From Comamonadaceae bacterium (GTDB lineage Bacteria > Pseudomonadota > Gammaproteobacteria > Burkholderiales > Burkholderiaceae_C): a DNA stretch of 20,201 bases. The notes beneath the pieces were generated by a model that was not told the origin of the DNA, did no database searches, and worked only from the letters and a program-made list of their open reading frames with translations. How positions within the stretch are numbered: the stretch's first letter is position 1; each line of letters starts with the position of its first letter. Both the position numbers and the translations under genes were made by a program. The stretch spans positions 1 through 20,201 of the forward strand of contig CANCAO010000003.1 of the NCBI GenBank assembly GCA_947374105.1, read 5' to 3'. Below, one piece after another: positions 1 to 7,390 of the stretch.

Positions 1-1724
1 CCACCGAGCGCATCGAGGTGTTGCGTGGGCCGATGGCGTTGCTGTATGGGAATTCATCCGGCGGTGTGATCCAAGCCTTCACACGCGAGGCCTCCGAGCA
101 GCCCGAGTTCGACGCGCAGTACTACGCGGGCTCATTCGGCATGCACCGCAACGACTTGCAATTTGCATCACGTATCGGCGAGGTCGGCTTGGTCGCCGAC
201 TACAGCACCTTCGACACCAACGGCTACCGCGACAACAGCAAGACCGAGCGCAAGCAGTTCAACGGCAAACTCAACTTTGGCCCGGACGAAAAGACGCGGG
301 TCAACCTGGTGTTCAATCAGTTCGACATGCCCTTGGCGCAAGACCCGCTGGGTTTGACGGCGGCGCAGCTTGCCGCCAATCCGCAGCAGGCGGGCACCAA
401 CGCCATCAGCCGCAATGTTAGAAAGACGGTGCTGCAAAACCAGGTTGGCGCGTCGCTGACCCACGCGCTGGATGCAGATCGCTCCGTCACGGCACGGGCC
501 TACTACGGCACACGCGACAACCTGCAATACCAAGTGGGCATAGCACCCGCCACCCCCACCGGCGCATGGGTCGGTCTGAACCGCGACTACTACGGCTTGG
601 GTCTGCAGTACAACGCCAAGACCCAGATCGCCGCAACCCCCGTGCGCTGGGTAGCCGGTTACGAGTTTGACCGCTCGCGCGAGAAGCGCCAGGGCGGCTC
701 CGCTGCGCTGGGTGAGAAAACAAGCACCACGCGTGACGAGATCAACCAGGCCGAAAACAGTGACCTCTTTGTGCAAGCCACGGCACTCGTTTCAGAAAAA
801 ATCTCATTGATCGGTGGTCTGCGCTACAGCACCGTGCGCATGGTCAGCGATGACAACTATGTGGTCGACGGCAACGGCTCGGGCAACACGTCCTTCAACG
901 CCGCCAGCCCGGTGCTGGGCGTGACCTACCATGCCAGCGACGCGGTCAATCTGTACGCCAACTATGGCAAAGGTTTTGAGACCCCCACCCTGGCCGAGAT
1001 GGCCTACAACGGTGCGGGCACGCCCGCCTTCAACACGGCGCTCAATGCGTCCAGCAGCCAGCACTACGAGCTGGGTGCGAAGTGGGCACCCAGCGCCCGT
1101 TCGCGCTTGGACTTCACGCTGTTCCAGATCAATTCCACCGATGAGATCGTGGTGGCCAGCAGCTCAGGTGGCAACTCCACCTTCAAGAATGCGCCGGGCA
1201 CCAGCCGCAGCGGTTGGGAGTTGGCCGGGCGCACCTTGTTTAGCCCGCAGTGGAGCGGCACATTGTCAGCGTCGATGGTAGACGCCCAGTTCACCCAAAC
1301 ATTCACCTCTGCCACTGGCGCTACCCCCGTTACAGTGGCTTCAGGCAACAAAATTCCCGGTATCCCGCAAAGCTTTTTGTTTGCGGAGTTGCTGTGGTCT
1401 AGCCAGGCCCAGGATGCTGTCAAACGTTCACGCAGTCTGAGTGGTCTGGGCACGCGCGCGGGGGCGGAGCTGGTCAGTGCAGGTCGACTGTATGCCAACG
1501 ACACCAACACCGCGACGGCTGATGGCTACACCACGCTCAATCTCAAAGCCAGCCACGGCTGGGCGTTGGGCAAAGGCAGCTTGACGGCTTATGGCCGCAT
1601 CGACAACGCGACCGATCAGCGTTATGTCGGCTCGGTCATCGTCAACCAAGCGTCGTCACAGTTCTATGAACCCGCGCCTGGCATCAACTGGACGCTGGGT
1701 TTGCGGCTGATGGTGCCGCTGTAA
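1..1724 (+). CDS. pqqU: TonB-dependent outer-membrane receptor, YncD/PqqU-like (5' end outside window)
   Basis: Outer-membrane beta-barrel receptor that imports a scarce ligand with energy from TonB-ExbBD. The reading frame is open from the first bases, so the signal peptide, TonB box and most of the plug lie upstream. The visible part begins in the plug with IEVLRGPMALLYGNSSGG and continues through the barrel. Recalled landmarks of E. coli YncD recur in order: YYAGSFG, GYRDNS, LGLTAAQLAANPQQ, GFETPTLAEMAY, DEIVVASSSGG, a KIPGIP turn, and near the C-terminus GRIDNATDQRYVGSVIVN then FYEPAPG. YncD was renamed PqqU after it was shown to import pyrroloquinoline quinone, so PQQ is the best ligand guess. 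That is inference from remembered similarity, not an alignment. The protein ends in Leu rather than the usual terminal aromatic. It is convergent with the Crp/Fnr gene, 16 bases away. Confidence 0.9.
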   Translation, partial: TERIEVLRGPMALLYGNSSGGVIQAFTREASEQPEFDAQYYAGSFGMHRNDLQFASRIGEVGLVADYSTFDTNGYRDNSKTERKQFNGKLNFGPDEKTRVNLVFNQFDMPLAQDPLGLTAAQLAANPQQAGTNAISRNVRKTVLQNQVGASLTHALDADRSVTARAYYGTRDNLQYQVGIAPATPTGAWVGLNRDYYGLGLQYNAKTQIAATPVRWVAGYEFDRSREKRQGGSAALGEKTSTTRDEINQAENSDLFVQATALVSEKISLIGGLRYSTVRMVSDDNYVVDGNGSGNTSFNAASPVLGVTYHASDAVNLYANYGKGFETPTLAEMAYNGAGTPAFNTALNASSSQHYELGAKWAPSARSRLDFTLFQINSTDEIVVASSSGGNSTFKNAPGTSRSGWELAGRTLFSPQWSGTLSASMVDAQFTQTFTSATGATPVTVASGNKIPGIPQSFLFAELLWSSQAQDAVKRSRSLSGLGTRAGAELVSAGRLYANDTNTATADGYTTLNLKASHGWALGKGSLTAYGRIDNATDQRYVGSVIVNQASSQFYEPAPGINWTLGLRLMVPL

Positions 1725-1740
1725 GCTCGCTGTGATGTCG

Positions 1741-2463
1741 CTATGCCGCTTCAGTGCTGAAGCTGCGCGTGCGCAAACCCGCTAGGTCCAGCACCCGCAC
1801 GCCGCCATACTCCACCCGGATCACGCCCTGCGCCTCCAGTGTGGTCAGCGCTTCGTTCACCCGCTGTCGCGATAGACCCACCAGATAGGCCAGTTCTTGC
1901 TGGGTGATACGCAGCACCTCACCCACCCCTGAATACAGGGCTGGGTTGAATAGCGCGGCCAGATTGCGCGCCACGCGCAGGTTGGGGTTGTTCATGCGGT
2001 CAATCTCGCGCGCGGCGATGAACTGCCCCAGCCGCTCATTGATCTGGTTCATCACAAATCGGTTGAAGCCCAGTGAATGGTCTAACAGCCGATGAAAAGT
2101 CTCGACCGGCAAACCGGCCACCTCGCTTTTGCGCAAAGCCTGGATGTTGTAGCGGTAGCTTTCGCGCTTGAGCACTGTGCCCTCGCCAAACCAGCCACCG
2201 GGTGGCACGCCCGTGAAGGTCATGGGGTGGCCGTCGGCGCTGTCGGTGCTCATCTTTAGTAGACCTTCCACCACACCAAACCAGTAGGTGACGGGGCGGC
2301 CGACGCGGCATATCAAATCCCCCGGCAGGGCCTGGCTGATGGTGAGATCGGCCAAGGCAATGGCGCGTTCATTCGGTGAGAGGTGCGGCAGCCAAGGGAT
2401 GTTGGTTAGCTCAGCGGGGGTGAGCGAGCGGCGGCGTTGAAACAGGGTTGGCGAGGAGGACAT
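1741..2463 (-). CDS. Crp/Fnr-family transcriptional regulator
   Basis: A 240-residue cytoplasmic DNA-binding regulator. Residues about 25-145 form a cyclic-nucleotide-binding-type beta-roll (GDLICRVGRPVTYWFGVVEG, later GGWFGEGTVL). A long dimerisation helix follows at about 130-160. The C-terminal winged helix-turn-helix is at about 185-225 (ITQQELAYLVGLSRQRVNEAL, then LEAQGVIRVEYGGVRVLD). There is a single cysteine (C52), so it cannot carry the FNR-type four-cysteine iron-sulfur cluster. Whether it binds a nucleotide or another effector cannot be decided by eye. The ATG at 2463 is followed by a normal N-terminal extension. It is transcribed away from the acyl-CoA ligase/ABC transporter block across a spacer holding two palindromes, so it probably regulates that block and itself. 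That role is inferred from position only. Confidence 0.93.
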   Translation of the reverse strand: MSSSPTLFQRRRSLTPAELTNIPWLPHLSPNERAIALADLTISQALPGDLICRVGRPVTYWFGVVEGLLKMSTDSADGHPMTFTGVPPGGWFGEGTVLKRESYRYNIQALRKSEVAGLPVETFHRLLDHSLGFNRFVMNQINERLGQFIAAREIDRMNNPNLRVARNLAALFNPALYSGVGEVLRITQQELAYLVGLSRQRVNEALTTLEAQGVIRVEYGGVRVLDLAGLRTRSFSTEAA

Positions 2464-2498
2464 GATCGAAAAACGAGCAAAACAAGGGTAAACACTGA

Positions 2499-2514
2499 CT
2501 AGGGACTACCCTAG
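2499..2514. promoter_or_regulatory. Palindrome CTAGGG-N4-CCCTAG, candidate operator
   Basis: Perfect 6-bp inverted repeat with a 4-base centre (ACTA), in the divergent spacer between the Crp/Fnr regulator and the acyl-CoA ligase. A partial extra half-site, GGGTA at 2486-2490, mirrors TACCC at 2507-2511. It does not match the Crp (TGTGA-N6-TCACA) or FNR (TTGAT-N4-ATCAA) consensus. A role as operator for the neighbouring regulator is inferred from position and symmetry. Confidence 0.45.
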
Positions 2515-2515
2515 A

Positions 2516-2533
2516 TTGTCGCCGGAACGACAA
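2516..2533. promoter_or_regulatory. Palindrome TTGTCG-N6-CGACAA, candidate operator or leader hairpin
   Basis: A second perfect 6-bp inverted repeat with a 6-base centre (CCGGAA), starting one base after the first palindrome and about 64 bases before the preferred ligase start. The 16-18 bp size suits a dimeric regulator, but the element could equally fold as a short hairpin in the ligase mRNA leader. No clear -35/-10 pair could be assigned around it. Confidence 0.4.
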
Positions 2534-2596
2534 CATAACGTCAAACACGGGTGCAAGATGCACTCGGTTCATCGCACTTCACCTCAGGATTTCGGA

Positions 2597-4543
2597 ATGC
2601 AGACGACTTTTCCTCGACTTCTCATGCAGCACGCTGCAAAGCGACCGGCCGAGCCCGCCATGCGCGAAAAGGAATACGGCATTTGGCAGGCTTTAAGCTG
2701 GTTGCAGTTGAGCGAGATGGTCAAGGCCATTGCCTGTGGTCTGCACCAGGCCGGACTGCAACGCGGTGAGCACATGGTGGTCATTGGGGCCAATCGCCCG
2801 CGCCTGTACGCCACCATGCTGGCTGCGCAGTCGCTCGGTGCCATTCCCATTCCGCTTTACCAAGATTCCGTTGCCACCGAGTGCGTGTTCCCGATGCAAA
2901 ATGCTGAGGTGCGCTTTGCCCTGGTGGAAGACCAGGAGCAGGTGGACAAGATGCTGGAAGTGCGCGAGCAGTGCCCCCAGTTGACTCATATTTTTTACGA
3001 TGATCCGCGTGGTCTGCGCAATTACGAGGAAAGTGGCTTGAGCTCGCTTGACGAGCTGCTGGTCGTTGGCAAAGCCTTCGCCGCGCAACACCCCGTCTTC
3101 TTTGACGAGCAGGTTCAGCTCGGGCAGCCGTCTGACGTCGCAGCTCTCTTTTTCACATCTGGCACTACAGGCCAGCCCAAAGGTGTGGTGCACACCCACC
3201 ACACCTTGACGGATCGCGCGGAAGCGGGAGCGGAGTTTGACCACCTCACCGAGCATGAGGAAGTGCTGGCTTACCTGCCGCCGGCTTGGATTGGACAAAA
3301 CTGCTTTAGCTATGCGCAGTGGCTGGTCTGCGGCTATGTGGTGAACTGCCCCGAGTCGTCCAGTACCGTGACGATTGACCTCAAAGAGATTGGCCCCACT
3401 TACTATTTTGCCCCGCCGCGTGTGTTTGAAGGCCTGCTCACCAGCGTGATGATTCGTATGGAAGACGCCGGGGCAGTCAAACGCGCCATGTTCCACAGCT
3501 TCATGGCCTTGGCTCAGCGCGTGGGGCCAACGCGCATGGACGGCAAGCCCATAGGTGTGCTCAACACACTTCTGTACGGCCTGGGCAACCTGTGTGTATA
3601 TGGCCCGCTGCGCAACAGCTTGGGTTTTAGTCGGGTGCGCGTGGCCTATACCGCCGGGGAGGCGATTGGCCCGGACCTGTTCAGCTTTTATCGCTCCATT
3701 GGCATTAACCTCAAGCAACTCTACGGATCGACCGAAACTGCCGTGTTTGTCTGCCTTCAGCCCGACAACGAAGCCCGTGCCGACACCGTGGGCGTGCCTT
3801 GCAAGGGTGTGCAGATCAAGGTGGCGGAGAATGGCGAAGTGCTGGTCAAGTCCGAGGGCTTGCTCAAGGAATACTACAAAAACCCAGCCGCTACTGCCGA
3901 GGTGCTCACCGCTGACGGTTGGTACCACACCAGCGACGCAGGCTTCATCGACGCGCAAGGCCACTTGAAGATCATCGACCGCGTGAAAGACGTGGGTCGT
4001 ATCAAAGGCGGTGCGTTTGATGGTGCCATGTTTGCTCCAAAGTACGTGGAAAACAAGCTCAAATTCTTCCCGCAAATCAAGGAAGTGGTGGCCTATGGCG
4101 ATCAGCGTGAGAAAGTCTGCGTGATGATCAACATCGACTTTGACGCCGTGGGCAACTGGGCCGAACGCCGCAACTTGCCCTACGCGGGTTACACCGATCT
4201 GGCGCAAAAACCCGAGGTCTATGAGTTCATCCGAACGTGCGTGGAAAAAGTCAACGCTGACCTGGCCGCTGACGCGCTCTTGGCGGGCAGTCAGATTAGC
4301 CGTTTTCTGGTACTGCACAAAGAACTGGACGCTGATGACGGCGAGCTGACCCGCACCAACAAAGTCCGGCGCGGCTTCATTGCCGATAAATACCTGCCGC
4401 TGGTCGATGCGCTGTACGGCGGCAAAACCGAGCAATTCATTGAAACCGTGGTGAAGTTCGAGGATGGCCGCAGCGGCAGCGTGAGCGCAACGCTGAAGAT
4501 ATCCGATGCCAAGACCTTTGCCCCTGTGAAAGCTGCAGCATGA
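2597..4543 (+). CDS. Long-chain-type acyl-CoA ligase (AMP-binding, FadD/FAA1-like)
   Basis: Adenylate-forming ligase that activates a carboxylic acid with ATP and joins it to CoA; 648 residues from the preferred start. The ATG at 2597 has an AGGA Shine-Dalgarno at 2586-2589; upstream in-frame starts (TTG 2516, ATG 2558) would add 27 or 13 atypical residues and run through the palindromic leader. The ATP P-loop FTSGTTGQPKG is at residues 186-196, the A5 motif YGSTET at 376-381, GWYHTSDAG at 441-449, the hinge DRVKDVGRIKGG at 461-472 and the C-terminal catalytic lysine in ELTRTNK at about 589. All core elements look intact. It overlaps the following ABC ATPase by ATGA, so it is translated with the transporter and probably activates the imported acid. 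Substrate unknown: fatty, aryl-alkanoic or aromatic acids are all possible. Confidence 0.92.
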   Translation: MQTTFPRLLMQHAAKRPAEPAMREKEYGIWQALSWLQLSEMVKAIACGLHQAGLQRGEHMVVIGANRPRLYATMLAAQSLGAIPIPLYQDSVATECVFPMQNAEVRFALVEDQEQVDKMLEVREQCPQLTHIFYDDPRGLRNYEESGLSSLDELLVVGKAFAAQHPVFFDEQVQLGQPSDVAALFFTSGTTGQPKGVVHTHHTLTDRAEAGAEFDHLTEHEEVLAYLPPAWIGQNCFSYAQWLVCGYVVNCPESSSTVTIDLKEIGPTYYFAPPRVFEGLLTSVMIRMEDAGAVKRAMFHSFMALAQRVGPTRMDGKPIGVLNTLLYGLGNLCVYGPLRNSLGFSRVRVAYTAGEAIGPDLFSFYRSIGINLKQLYGSTETAVFVCLQPDNEARADTVGVPCKGVQIKVAENGEVLVKSEGLLKEYYKNPAATAEVLTADGWYHTSDAGFIDAQGHLKIIDRVKDVGRIKGGAFDGAMFAPKYVENKLKFFPQIKEVVAYGDQREKVCVMINIDFDAVGNWAERRNLPYAGYTDLAQKPEVYEFIRTCVEKVNADLAADALLAGSQISRFLVLHKELDADDGELTRTNKVRRGFIADKYLPLVDALYGGKTEQFIETVVKFEDGRSGSVSATLKISDAKTFAPVKAAA

Positions 4544-5325
4544 GCCAGAAGAAAATAGGTGACGTCATTCTTGACGTCAAAAATATCAGCCTGCGTTTCG
4601 GCGGCGTCAAGGCCTTGACCGACATCTCATTCAACGTGAAAGAGCATGAAATCCGCGCCATCATCGGCCCCAACGGTGCGGGCAAAAGCTCCATGCTCAA
4701 CTGCATCAACGGGGTGTACACGCCGCAAGAGGGCAACATCACCTTTCGCGGCAAGACCTTCTCACACATGGACTCGCGCCAAGTCGCCGAGATGGGCGTG
4801 GCGCGCACCTTTCAGAACCTGGCGCTGTTCAAAGGCATGAGCGTGATCGACAACATCATGTCGGGGCGCAACCTCAAGATCAAAAGCAACATCTTCCTGC
4901 AAGCTTTGCGCATCGGCCCGGCTGAACGTGAGGAAACCCTGCACCGTGAACAGGTCGAGCACATCATCGATTTTTTGGAAATCCAGGCCTACCGCAAAAC
5001 CCCTGTGGGTCAGTTGCCCTACGGTTTGCAAAAGCGGGTGGACCTTGGTCGCGCGCTGGCTATGGAGCCGCAGGTGCTGCTGCTGGACGAACCCATGGCC
5101 GGCATGAACGTGGAAGAGAAGCAGGACATGAGTCGCTTCATCCTGGACGTGAACGACGAGTTCGGCACCACGGTGGTTTTGATTGAGCACGACATGAGCG
5201 TGGTGATGGACATCTCGGACCGAGTAGTTGTGCTCGACTACGGCAAAAAAATCGGTGACGGCACGCCCGAAGAGGTGCGTAACAACCCGGATGTGATCAG
5301 TGCTTACCTTGGGACGAATCATTAA
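4540..5325 (+). CDS. livG: HAAT/branched-chain-type ABC transporter ATP-binding protein (LivG family)
   Basis: Cytoplasmic ATPase subunit of 261 residues that drives the adjacent permeases. Walker A GPNGAGKS lies at residues 43-50. The signature region is LPYGLQKR at 159-166, the LivG-type variant of LSGGQ. Walker B with the catalytic Glu is LLLDEP at 180-185, and the H-loop is in LIEHDMS (H217). LivG-type ATPases carry a long insert between the Q-loop (RTFQNLALF) and the signature, and it is present here. The ATG overlaps the ligase stop (ATGA at 4540-4543), implying translational coupling. The stop is two bases before the first permease. LivG is a family name; Leu/Ile/Val need not be the substrate, because ligase genes in the same block point to an organic acid. 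Confidence 0.95.
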   Translation: MSQKKIGDVILDVKNISLRFGGVKALTDISFNVKEHEIRAIIGPNGAGKSSMLNCINGVYTPQEGNITFRGKTFSHMDSRQVAEMGVARTFQNLALFKGMSVIDNIMSGRNLKIKSNIFLQALRIGPAEREETLHREQVEHIIDFLEIQAYRKTPVGQLPYGLQKRVDLGRALAMEPQVLLLDEPMAGMNVEEKQDMSRFILDVNDEFGTTVVLIEHDMSVVMDISDRVVVLDYGKKIGDGTPEEVRNNPDVISAYLGTNH

Positions 5326-5327
5326 TC

Positions 5328-6257
5328 ATGGCCTTCTTTCTTGAAACCCTTCTCGGCGGCCTCATGGCGGGCATGCTGTATTCGCTGGTGGCACTTGGCT
5401 TTGTGCTGATCTTCAAAGCCTCCGGTGTTTTCAATTTCGCGCAAGGTGCCATGGTGCTGTTCGCTGCCTTGGCCATGGCCCGCTTTGCGGAGTGGTTTCC
5501 CCAATGGACGGGCATGGAGAACCCGGTGCTGGCCAACGTGGTGGCCTTTGTGTTGGCGGGCGGGGTGATGTTCATTGTCGCTTGGTTGATCGAATGGCTG
5601 GTGCTGCGTCATCTGGTGAATCAGGAGGGCACGACGCTGTTGATGGCCACCTTGGGTATTGCGTATTTCCTGGAGGGTCTTGGGCAAACCATTTTTGGCG
5701 ACAGCATCTACAAAATTGACGTCGGTATGCCCAAGGACCCGGTGTTCATTTTTGACACCGTGTTTCCAGGGGGCATATTGGTCAATAAGGAAGATGTAAT
5801 CGCTGCAGCCATAGCGGCATCACTGGTGGCGCTGCTTAGTTTGTTCTTCCAGAAGACCTCCACCGGTCGGGCACTGCGCGCGGTGGCCGATGATCACCAG
5901 GCCGCGCAGTCCATTGGCATTCCCCTCAACCGCATATGGGTTGTTGTGTGGTGTGTGGCTGGTGTTGTGGCGCTGGTGGCCGGCATGATTTGGGGTTCCA
6001 AGTTGGGCGTGCAGTTCTCACTGGCGACGGTGGCCTTGCGCGCGTTGCCCGTGGTGATTCTGGGTGGGCTGACCTCTGTGCCCGGCGCAATTATTGGCGG
6101 ACTCATCATCGGCGTAGGCGAGAAACTGTCCGAAGTCTATTTGGGCCCCTTTGTCGGCGGAGGCATCGAAATCTGGTTCGCCTATGTCCTGGCGCTCGTC
6201 TTTTTGCTGTTCCGCCCACAAGGCTTGTTCGGTGAAAAAATCATTGACCGCGTTTAA
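5328..6257 (+). CDS. livH: HAAT ABC transporter permease (LivH family)
   Basis: Inner-membrane permease of 309 residues. It starts with the usual LivH beginning, FFLETLLGGLMAGMLYSLVALGFVLIF split over the first hydrophobic segment, then NFAQGAMVLFAALAM. About eight hydrophobic segments are spread along the chain. The cytoplasmic coupling loop that contacts the ATPase reads STGRALRAVADDHQAAQSIG (about residues 180-200), the EAA-like site of this family. The end, FRPQGLFGEKIIDRV, is typical. Start codon is two bases after the livG stop. It pairs with the LivM-type protein to form the transmembrane channel; nothing is truncated. Confidence 0.95.
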   Translation: MAFFLETLLGGLMAGMLYSLVALGFVLIFKASGVFNFAQGAMVLFAALAMARFAEWFPQWTGMENPVLANVVAFVLAGGVMFIVAWLIEWLVLRHLVNQEGTTLLMATLGIAYFLEGLGQTIFGDSIYKIDVGMPKDPVFIFDTVFPGGILVNKEDVIAAAIAASLVALLSLFFQKTSTGRALRAVADDHQAAQSIGIPLNRIWVVVWCVAGVVALVAGMIWGSKLGVQFSLATVALRALPVVILGGLTSVPGAIIGGLIIGVGEKLSEVYLGPFVGGGIEIWFAYVLALVFLLFRPQGLFGEKIIDRV

Positions 6258-6269
6258 GGAAGCTGCAAC

Positions 6270-7346
6270 ATGTTCTATCGCGAAAATGGCCAATTCAAAA
6301 CCAGCTACCGGGCGGATCAACAGATATTCCCGATCACCCAGGATCGTATCGCCATCGGTCTCCTGCTCGTTGTGGCCTTGGTTCTGGTACCTGCGCTGGT
6401 CAGCGACTACGTCTTCACAGCTATCCTGATTCCATTCCTGATTTTTTCGCTGGCCGCACTCGGCGTGAACATCCTGGTGGGTTACTGCGGTCAGATTTCT
6501 CTGGGCTCAGGGGCATTCATGGCCGTGGGTGCGTATGGCGCTTTTAACTTCATGGTGCGCGTGCCAGGTATCCCCTTGATCGTCGCACTGATTCTAGGCG
6601 GGCTGTGCGCTACGTTGTTTGGTGTCCTGTTCGGTTTGCCGAGTTTGAGGGTGAAGGGGCTGTACTTGGCCGTGGCAACGTTGGCGGCCCAGTTTTTCAG
6701 TGACTGGATGTTTTTACGCATTAGCTGGTTAACCAACGACTCGCCCTCTGGCTCGGTATCAGTGGCCAATTTGCAGGTGTTTGGTGTGCCACTTGATGGG
6801 CCTATGAGTAAGTACTTTTTCTGCCTGTTTGTTCTGGGTGTCATCGCTCTGATGGCCAAGAATCTGGTGCGCGGTGCGATCGGGCGTGAGTGGATGGCCA
6901 TCCGCGACATGGATGTGGCTGCTGCTGTGATCGGTATCCGTCCCATGTACGCCAAGCTCAGCGCTTTTGCAGTCAGCTCGTTCATCATTGGTGTGGCCGG
7001 AGCGCTTTGGGGCTTTGTCTATCTGGGGACATGGGAGCCGGCCGCCTTCTCGGTGGACCAGTCGTTCCGCTTGTTGTTCATGGTGATCATCGGTGGCATG
7101 GGCTCCATCATGGGCGGCTTCTTTGGTGCGGCTTTCATCGTGGTATTGCCGATATTTTTGAACTTGTTGTTGCCTGTGGCCGCTCGACTTTTTGGAGTCA
7201 CCATTTCGACTGCCGGCGTTTCTCATGCCGAGTTGATGGTGTTTGGCAGTCTGATCGTCTGGTTCCTGATCGTTGAGCCCCATGGTTTGGCCAAGCTCTG
7301 GTCCACAGGCAAGCAGAAATTGAGGTTGTGGCCGTTCCCACATTGA
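6270..7346 (+). CDS. livM: HAAT ABC transporter permease (LivM family)
   Basis: Second inner-membrane permease, 358 residues. A polar N-terminal tail of about 27 residues (MFYRENGQFKTSYRADQQIF) precedes the first transmembrane segment. The family motif for the third segment, ILVGYCGQISLGSGAFMAVG, is at about residues 69-88. The ATPase-contact loop reads REWMAIRDMDVAAAVIGI at about 208-225, followed by KLSAFAVSSFIIGVAGAL. A GGMGSIMGG turn near 275 matches LivM proteins. The Shine-Dalgarno AAGGAAG at 6256-6262 overlaps the livH stop. The end of the protein (EPHGLAKLW plus a basic tail) is normal. Confidence 0.95.
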   Translation: MFYRENGQFKTSYRADQQIFPITQDRIAIGLLLVVALVLVPALVSDYVFTAILIPFLIFSLAALGVNILVGYCGQISLGSGAFMAVGAYGAFNFMVRVPGIPLIVALILGGLCATLFGVLFGLPSLRVKGLYLAVATLAAQFFSDWMFLRISWLTNDSPSGSVSVANLQVFGVPLDGPMSKYFFCLFVLGVIALMAKNLVRGAIGREWMAIRDMDVAAAVIGIRPMYAKLSAFAVSSFIIGVAGALWGFVYLGTWEPAAFSVDQSFRLLFMVIIGGMGSIMGGFFGAAFIVVLPIFLNLLLPVAARLFGVTISTAGVSHAELMVFGSLIVWFLIVEPHGLAKLWSTGKQKLRLWPFPH

Positions 7347-7377
7347 TCTGGTTTTTCGTGTTGCAAAACGTTTACTT

Positions 7378-7384
7378 AAAGGAG
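7378..7384 (+). promoter_or_regulatory. Strong ribosome binding site fixing the start of the binding-protein gene
   Basis: AAAGGAG lies six bases before the ATG at 7391. It decides between this ATG and an in-frame upstream start at 7328, which would overlap livM and put 21 residues in front of the signal peptide. Confidence 0.75.
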
Positions 7385-7390
7385 ACATCC

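Noticed and set aside
1741..2463. FNR-type oxygen sensor
   Set aside because: Only one cysteine is present, so the four-cysteine iron-sulfur cluster cannot form.
2516..2596. TTG start 27 codons upstream for the acyl-CoA ligase
   Set aside because: It would place the palindromic leader in the coding region; ATG 2597 has a proper ribosome site and a typical ligase N-terminus.
2693..4435. 580-codon open frame on the minus strand inside the acyl-CoA ligase gene
   Set aside because: It is a mirror of a well-supported gene and shows no domain motifs; high GC and codon bias keep this antisense frame free of stops.
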